Below the pieces are notes generated by a model. That model ran no database searches. It was not told where the DNA came from and saw only the letters and a program-made list of their open reading frames with translations. Below are positions 6,319-10,006 of a DNA stretch of 10,006 bases, in pieces. Every line of letters begins with the position of its first letter. The stretch's first letter is position 1. Source of the stretch: an uncultured Collinsella sp. (GTDB lineage Bacteria > Actinomycetota > Coriobacteriia > Coriobacteriales > Coriobacteriaceae); assembly GCA_902388545.1 (NCBI GenBank), contig CABMPS010000058.1:1-10006 (forward strand). The letters are read 5' to 3'. The translations under genes and the position numbers were made by a program.

Positions 6319-7398
6319 CTATTCGTCGCCGAAGCTGATGCCCAACGCCTTGGCTTCGCGCACCAGGTCGCTCTGGGGATCGACGTACTTGAGCTTGCCG
6401 GCGACATCCTCGAGCGGCATGTGGCACATCTTGCCGTCGCGCAGGGCAATCATGTAGCCAAACTCGCCGCGCAGGCATCCCAGTGCTGCCTCGACGCCGC
6501 ACTGGGTCGCAAAGATGCGGTCCTGGGCGTCGGGCTGACCGCCGCGCTGCGTGTGACCGGGGATGGCGACGCGGGTCTCGCGACCAGTCTTGGCCTCGAT
6601 CTCCTTGGCGATGTCGTAGACAATCGACGGGCTCGTGCGCTCAGCGAGCTTTTTCTTGTACTCCTTTTTGGACAGCGCCGCGTCCTCCTTGGAGATAGCG
6701 CCCTCGGCGACGGCCACGATGGTAAAGCGGCTGCCGGTCTCCATGCGATGCTCGATGGTCTTGATGACGTTGTCCATGTCGTAGGGGATCTCGGGAATCA
6801 GGATGACGTCCGCGCCGCCCGCGACGCCGGCATACAGCGGAATCCAGCCAACCTTGTGGCCCATGATCTCGATGACAAACACGCGGCCGTGACTCGAGGC
6901 GGTAGTGTGGATGTCGTCGATGCACTTGGTGGCGACGTCGATGGCGCTCGTAAAGCCAAACGTCAACTCGGTGCCCCAGGTGTCGTTATCGATGGTCTTG
7001 GGCAGGGCGATAACGTTGAGGCCCTCTTCGCGCAGGCGGTTGGCGGTCTTGGTGGAGCCGTTGCCGCCCAGCATAAACAGGCAGTCGAGCTGCAGCTTAT
7101 GATAGGTGTGGACCATTGCGGGCACCTTCTCGACGCCATCGGCCTCGGGAACATCCAGGCGCTTGAACGGCGTACGGCTCGTGCCCAGGATGGTGCCGCC
7201 GCGGGTGAGGATGCCGCTAAAATCGGCGGGCGTCATAACACGGAATCTGCTGTAGATAAGGCCCTGGTAGCCGTCCTCAAAACCATAGATCTCGATAGGC
7301 TCTTCGCTATTGGTCATGAGTGTTTTGACGATGCCGCGCATAGTGGCGTTGAGCGCCTGGCAGTCGCCGCCACTGGTAAGAAGACCGATCCTAAGCAT
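6319..7398 (-). CDS. pfkA: 6-phosphofructokinase
   Basis: This 359-residue enzyme phosphorylates fructose 6-phosphate to the 1,6-bisphosphate, the committed step of glycolysis, in the cytoplasm. Recognisable sites are the N-terminal loop GGDCQALNA (10-18, where most relatives have Pro-Gly in place of Gln-Ala), GGNGS (111-115), PKTIDND (133-139) with the catalytic Asp137, SSHGR (168-172), MGHKVG (179-184), AEGA with Glu222, and GHTQRGG (271-277). The phosphoryl-donor sites are mixed. Gly114, at the place of E. coli Gly104, is typical of ATP enzymes. Lys134, at the place of Gly124, is typical of pyrophosphate enzymes and of actinobacterial group III ATP enzymes. I expect ATP use, but the donor needs an assay. 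Length fits group III. GGAAGGA (7411-7405) is a good ribosome site 6 bases before the ATG. The gene lies downstream of the amidase gene in the same direction, separated by 140 bp and a hairpin. Confidence 0.96.
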   Translation of the reverse strand: MLRIGLLTSGGDCQALNATMRGIVKTLMTNSEEPIEIYGFEDGYQGLIYSRFRVMTPADFSGILTRGGTILGTSRTPFKRLDVPEADGVEKVPAMVHTYHKLQLDCLFMLGGNGSTKTANRLREEGLNVIALPKTIDNDTWGTELTFGFTSAIDVATKCIDDIHTTASSHGRVFVIEIMGHKVGWIPLYAGVAGGADVILIPEIPYDMDNVIKTIEHRMETGSRFTIVAVAEGAISKEDAALSKKEYKKKLAERTSPSIVYDIAKEIEAKTGRETRVAIPGHTQRGGQPDAQDRIFATQCGVEAALGCLRGEFGYMIALRDGKMCHMPLEDVAGKLKYVDPQSDLVREAKALGISFGDE

Positions 7399-7417
7399 GA
7401 TGAATCCTTCCGGGCAA

Positions 7418-7426
7418 GTTATAACA
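7418..7426 (-). promoter_or_regulatory. Candidate extended -10 box for pfkA
   Basis: On the minus strand TGTTATAAC fits an extended -10 (TGnTATAAT). It would place the transcript start only about 13 bases before the pfkA ATG, leaving a very short leader that begins at the ribosome site. No -35 box is recognisable. Weak support. Confidence 0.2.
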
Positions 7427-7436
7427 TGCGCATAAG

Positions 7437-7469
7437 TTTACCCCCGCACACTGTTGATACGGGGGTAAA
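7437..7469. terminator. Hairpin between the amidase gene and pfkA, possible terminator
   Basis: TTTACCCCCG (7437-7446) and CGGGGGTAAA (7460-7469) form a perfect 10-bp stem with a 13-base loop. It is 69 bases past the amidase stop on the minus strand, where the stem is followed by CTTATG rather than a run of T. It may terminate the amidase transcript inefficiently. It also lies 39-71 bases before the pfkA start, so it could instead be a leader or operator structure for pfkA. Confidence 0.45.
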
Positions 7470-7538
7470 ACGTGTTAGCTCAAGCGTATAGAAATGTAAA
7501 CAACGTCAGGCGAGCGTAAGGTCGACGGGCCTGGCTCC

Positions 7539-8624
7539 CTACAGCGCGAAAGCGTCGACGTCGTCCCAGTGGCGGCGCAGCGTGATGGCGGCAGCGGGCT
7601 CGGTGTTGTCAAAGACGACCGACCACTGCGTGTTGCTGGTGATGTCTTCCGGATTGGGCTCTTGCGCCGCAGCGCGTAGGGCCTTCCAAGCGACTGTCTC
7701 GTCTTGGGCGCCGGCATGGGCGTCGAGGACATCGGCGATGGCGATGGCGCGTTCCTTGCCATGGCCCAGTTCGCCGTTCTTTTGGTTGGGTAGCACTTCG
7801 GCACCATAGCAGGCGTAGAAGTTCGTAACCTGGCGCACGGGCGTCGCCTTGCATGCGCGGTCGGGGTCGCGCGGATCCCACTCCACCACCCGCGCGTCAC
7901 CGGCGGCGTCGTTGATAAAGAAGTGGTAGTCGCGTCCGGCCATGGCGTGCATGTCGTAGGCAGAAAGCAGGTCGACGGCCTCCTGCGTGGTGGCGGCACG
8001 GTCGAGCACCAGACGGATGGCGAGCGAGGTATTGATGACGGGGCGCTGTGTGTCCTGGTCACAGGGCTTGGAATTCAGGGTGAGTACGGCAATGGACACA
8101 CCGCATTCGTTAACACCATCGAGCTGGGCAAACGGGCCCATGAGTGCGGCGGCGCGTCCGGCGACGGAGTCAAGTGGAGTGTTGGCGCCCAGGTTGTTAA
8201 GGGCGGCAAAGCCGATGGAGGCATAGCCGTCGCGCGGGTGATTGCGCACCAGCAGCGCCGAGGTGTCGTCCTTAAAGTCGTAATTGCGACCGGTGCGAAC
8301 ACGGCCTTCGGCATCTACGGCGACAAAAGCGCTGCAGGCAAACTGGGGCGCCTGGACATGTGCCGGCACACCGGGCAGCACCTGCGCCACCACGGCATTG
8401 ATGTAGGCCTGGTCGTCGCGCACACCAGCGGCGATGATGCGATCAAGATCGTAGTCGTAAGCGATGTCGATTGCGTACAGGTCATAGCCATCCGCATAGT
8501 CGGTCAAGCGTTTGAGCGACGCGACGGACTTGATTTGCTTGTGATAAACGATACCGGTGGCAGCGGCAAGGCCGACGGCGGCTCCCGCGACACCGCAGGC
8601 GATGGCAATGTTACGTGGCTTCAT
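7539..8624 (-). CDS. Membrane-anchored linear amide C-N hydrolase (choloylglycine hydrolase family)
   Basis: The 361-residue protein belongs to the Ntn-hydrolase family of bile salt hydrolases, penicillin V acylases and acyltransferases. Candidate catalytic residues appear in the expected order: Cys97 in FACSAF as nucleophile, Arg113 and Asp116 in TGRNYDF, Asn172 in LDGVNECGVS, Asn238 in HFFINDAAG followed by VVEW, and Arg292 in KERAIAI; TQWSVVFDN near the end is also typical. Unlike classic bile salt hydrolases, which start at the Cys after Met removal, this one has a 96-residue N-terminal extension with a hydrophobic segment (about 6-27) acting as signal or anchor. The catalytic domain probably lies outside the membrane, and activation would need cleavage before Cys97. 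The substrate (bile acid amide, N-acyl amino acid, signal amide or beta-lactam) cannot be told from sequence. GAGAGGAG precedes the ATG by 6 bases. The gene is transcribed divergently from the aminopeptidase gene. Confidence 0.88.
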   Translation of the reverse strand: MKPRNIAIACGVAGAAVGLAAATGIVYHKQIKSVASLKRLTDYADGYDLYAIDIAYDYDLDRIIAAGVRDDQAYINAVVAQVLPGVPAHVQAPQFACSAFVAVDAEGRVRTGRNYDFKDDTSALLVRNHPRDGYASIGFAALNNLGANTPLDSVAGRAAALMGPFAQLDGVNECGVSIAVLTLNSKPCDQDTQRPVINTSLAIRLVLDRAATTQEAVDLLSAYDMHAMAGRDYHFFINDAAGDARVVEWDPRDPDRACKATPVRQVTNFYACYGAEVLPNQKNGELGHGKERAIAIADVLDAHAGAQDETVAWKALRAAAQEPNPEDITSNTQWSVVFDNTEPAAAITLRRHWDDVDAFAL

Positions 8625-8785
8625 GACGACTCCTCTCGTCCTGTTAGTGCAATTGTCGCAAAAGGAGCGCGGGCATGATGACTCAACTTGGTGAGCGGCG
8701 CGGAATTAAGCACGGAATGAAGAGTGCGGCGCTGGCGCGGCGGGGTATGCTGGAGGGGACCATCAACCCAGCGAAAGGGGAGAGC

Positions 8786-10006
8786 ATGACGGATCAGGAA
8801 ACGCCCGAGCGCGCGCATGTGACGGCCGACGATATCGAGGCCGCCAACGACCTTATCGACTTTATCGAGACATGCCCCAGCATGTTCCATACGGCGGCGA
8901 CCATTATGGCCGAGCTCGACGAGGCGGGCTTTACCTACCTGCCCGAGAACGCGGCGTGGGATATCGAGCCGGGCGGGCGTTATTACACGCAGCGCAACAC
9001 CTCGAGCGTTATCGCCTTTAAGGTGGGCGAGGACCTGGCCGCGACGTGGGGCGAGGACGGCGTTGCCGGCGACTACCATTTTCAGCTGACGGCGTCGCAC
9101 AGCGATTCGCCGACGTTTAAGGTCAAGGCTGTGCCCGAGCTCGATGGCGCAGGCGAGACATTGCGCCTGAACACCGAGGCCTACGGCGGCATGATCGACT
9201 ACACCTGGTTCGATCGCCCGCTGGCGCTCGCGGGCCGCGTGCTGGTGCGCGAGGGTGACCGCATTGAGAGCCGCCTGCTCGCCACCGAGCGCGAGGTCGC
9301 TATTATCCCGAGCCTTGCCATCCATATGAACCGTGGCGTCAACGAGGGCTTTGCTCCCAACCGAGCCGTCGATCTGTGCCCGCTCATCAGCGCCGGTGAC
9401 CTTAAGCAGGGAGATTTTGATGCCCTGATCGCTGATGAACTGGACGTTGAGCCCGAGCAGATCCTGGGCCGCGATCTGTTCCTGGTCAATCGTCAGGATG
9501 CGCGCATTTGGGGCTGGGCCGACGAGTTTATCTCGACGCCCAAGCTTGACGACCTGGCCTGCGCCTATACCTCGCTACAGGCTTTTTTGGGCGCCGAGAA
9601 CGCGCACGACGTCTCGGTCTTCTGCTGCTTCGATAACGAGGAGGTTGGCTCCGAGACCAAGCAGGGCGCCATGTCGACGTTCTTGGCCGACGCGCTGCGC
9701 CGCATCAACGGATCGCTGGGCTTTGATGACGAGTCGTATCATCGCGCCCTTGCCGCATCGATGCTCGTGAGCTGCGACAACGCGCATGCCGTGCACCCCA
9801 ACCACGCCGAGAAGTGCGATGCCCGCAACCAGGTGGTGCTTAACGGCGGCATCGTCATCAAGGAAGCCGCCAACCAGCACTACTGCACCGATGCCTTTAG
9901 CCGCGCGGTGTTCCAGGCTATTTGCGACGACGCCGACGTGCCCACGCAGGCCTTCTCAAGGCGGCTATTCGGGCAGCAGAATTGTCGATGGAAAAAATTG
10001 GACGTA
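8786..10006 (+). CDS. M18-family aminopeptidase (runs off right edge)
   Basis: At least 407 residues of a cytoplasmic zinc aminopeptidase that removes N-terminal residues, often acidic ones, from peptides. Family sites visible are His105 in ASHSDSPTFK (zinc), the TEAYGG motif (130-135), Asp255 in TPKLDDLA (bridging zinc ligand), Glu285 and Glu286 in CFDNEEVGS (catalytic base and zinc ligand), and Asp331 in CDNAHAVHPNH. The final His of the family (SMHS) would lie beyond the window. AAAGGGGAG ends 3 bases before the ATG and supports the start. The last 16 or so residues do not match the family: after DVPTQAFS one expects NRSD and a GGSTLG-like motif, but the frame reads RRLFGQQNCRWKK. The DNA there also becomes A-rich. 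The gene may be broken by a frameshift or insertion, or the sequence may be unreliable near an assembly edge. The 161 bp between this gene and the divergent amidase gene shows no promoter that I can support. Confidence 0.92.
   Translation, partial: MTDQETPERAHVTADDIEAANDLIDFIETCPSMFHTAATIMAELDEAGFTYLPENAAWDIEPGGRYYTQRNTSSVIAFKVGEDLAATWGEDGVAGDYHFQLTASHSDSPTFKVKAVPELDGAGETLRLNTEAYGGMIDYTWFDRPLALAGRVLVREGDRIESRLLATEREVAIIPSLAIHMNRGVNEGFAPNRAVDLCPLISAGDLKQGDFDALIADELDVEPEQILGRDLFLVNRQDARIWGWADEFISTPKLDDLACAYTSLQAFLGAENAHDVSVFCCFDNEEVGSETKQGAMSTFLADALRRINGSLGFDDESYHRALAASMLVSCDNAHAVHPNHAEKCDARNQVVLNGGIVIKEAANQHYCTDAFSRAVFQAICDDADVPTQAFSRRLFGQQNCRWKKLDV

Noticed and set aside
6421..7491. A 356-codon plus-strand open frame across the pfkA region
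   Set aside because: It is antisense to pfkA, which has full family motifs and a good ribosome site. The frame has no recognisable domain and is a by-product of GC-rich codon use.
7923..8678. A 251-codon plus-strand open frame
   Set aside because: It is antisense to the amidase gene, has no domain and no ribosome site of note.
8723..8751. TATGCT at 8746-8751 as a -10 box for the aminopeptidase gene
   Set aside because: No -35-like hexamer stands at the right distance and the surrounding DNA is very GC-rich.
8621..9325. A 234-codon minus-strand open frame at the start of the aminopeptidase gene
   Set aside because: It is antisense to the strongly supported M18 gene and has no family features.
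1..10006. CRISPR array, tRNA, rRNA, toxin-antitoxin pair, defence system or biosynthetic cluster
   Set aside because: No regularly spaced direct repeats, tRNA-like cloverleaf, small gene pairs or relevant enzyme families were seen. The only direct repeats are the 54-base units inside the XRE gene.

Overview
This is a GC-rich, gene-dense stretch of bacterial chromosome. The protein families, the AGGAG-type ribosome binding sites and several palindromic intergenic repeats suggest a gut actinobacterium of the class Coriobacteriia, most likely Collinsella or a close relative. That assignment is an inference from recalled sequence character; no database was searched.

Layout: (1) 1-621 (+), the C-terminal part of an AIM24/TIGR00266-family protein, closed by a clear terminator. 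(2) 622-1033, an intergenic stretch that may hold a decayed minus-strand gene and one copy of a 35-base repeat. (3) 1034-4506 (+), a two-gene ABC exporter operon: a MacB/LolD-type ATPase and a large FtsX-type permease. It ends at a terminator hairpin that contains an inverted copy of the same repeat, so the operon is bracketed by inverted repeats. (4) 4507-4995, a non-coding stretch packed with inverted repeats: the terminator, a second hairpin, a MITE-like unit of about 160 bp, and a perfect 26-bp-arm palindrome. (5) 4996-5925 (-), a membrane-bound XRE-family regulator with three 18-residue repeats between its DNA-binding domain and its membrane segments. (6) 5926-6318, its upstream region, with small palindromes and a large two-part hairpin. 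(7) 6319-7398 (-), 6-phosphofructokinase. (8) 7539-8624 (-), a membrane-anchored choloylglycine-hydrolase-family Ntn amidase. (9) 8786 to the right edge (+), an M18-family aminopeptidase whose family match stops about 50 bases before the edge.

Most genes look like independent housekeeping or accessory units. Only the two ABC genes clearly form an operon. pfkA and the XRE regulator lie in the same direction but are separated by about 390 bp containing the large hairpin. I see no CRISPR array, rRNA, tRNA, transposase or phage gene, and no convincing new multi-gene system. The most distinctive part of the window is the number and variety of short palindromic elements between the genes.
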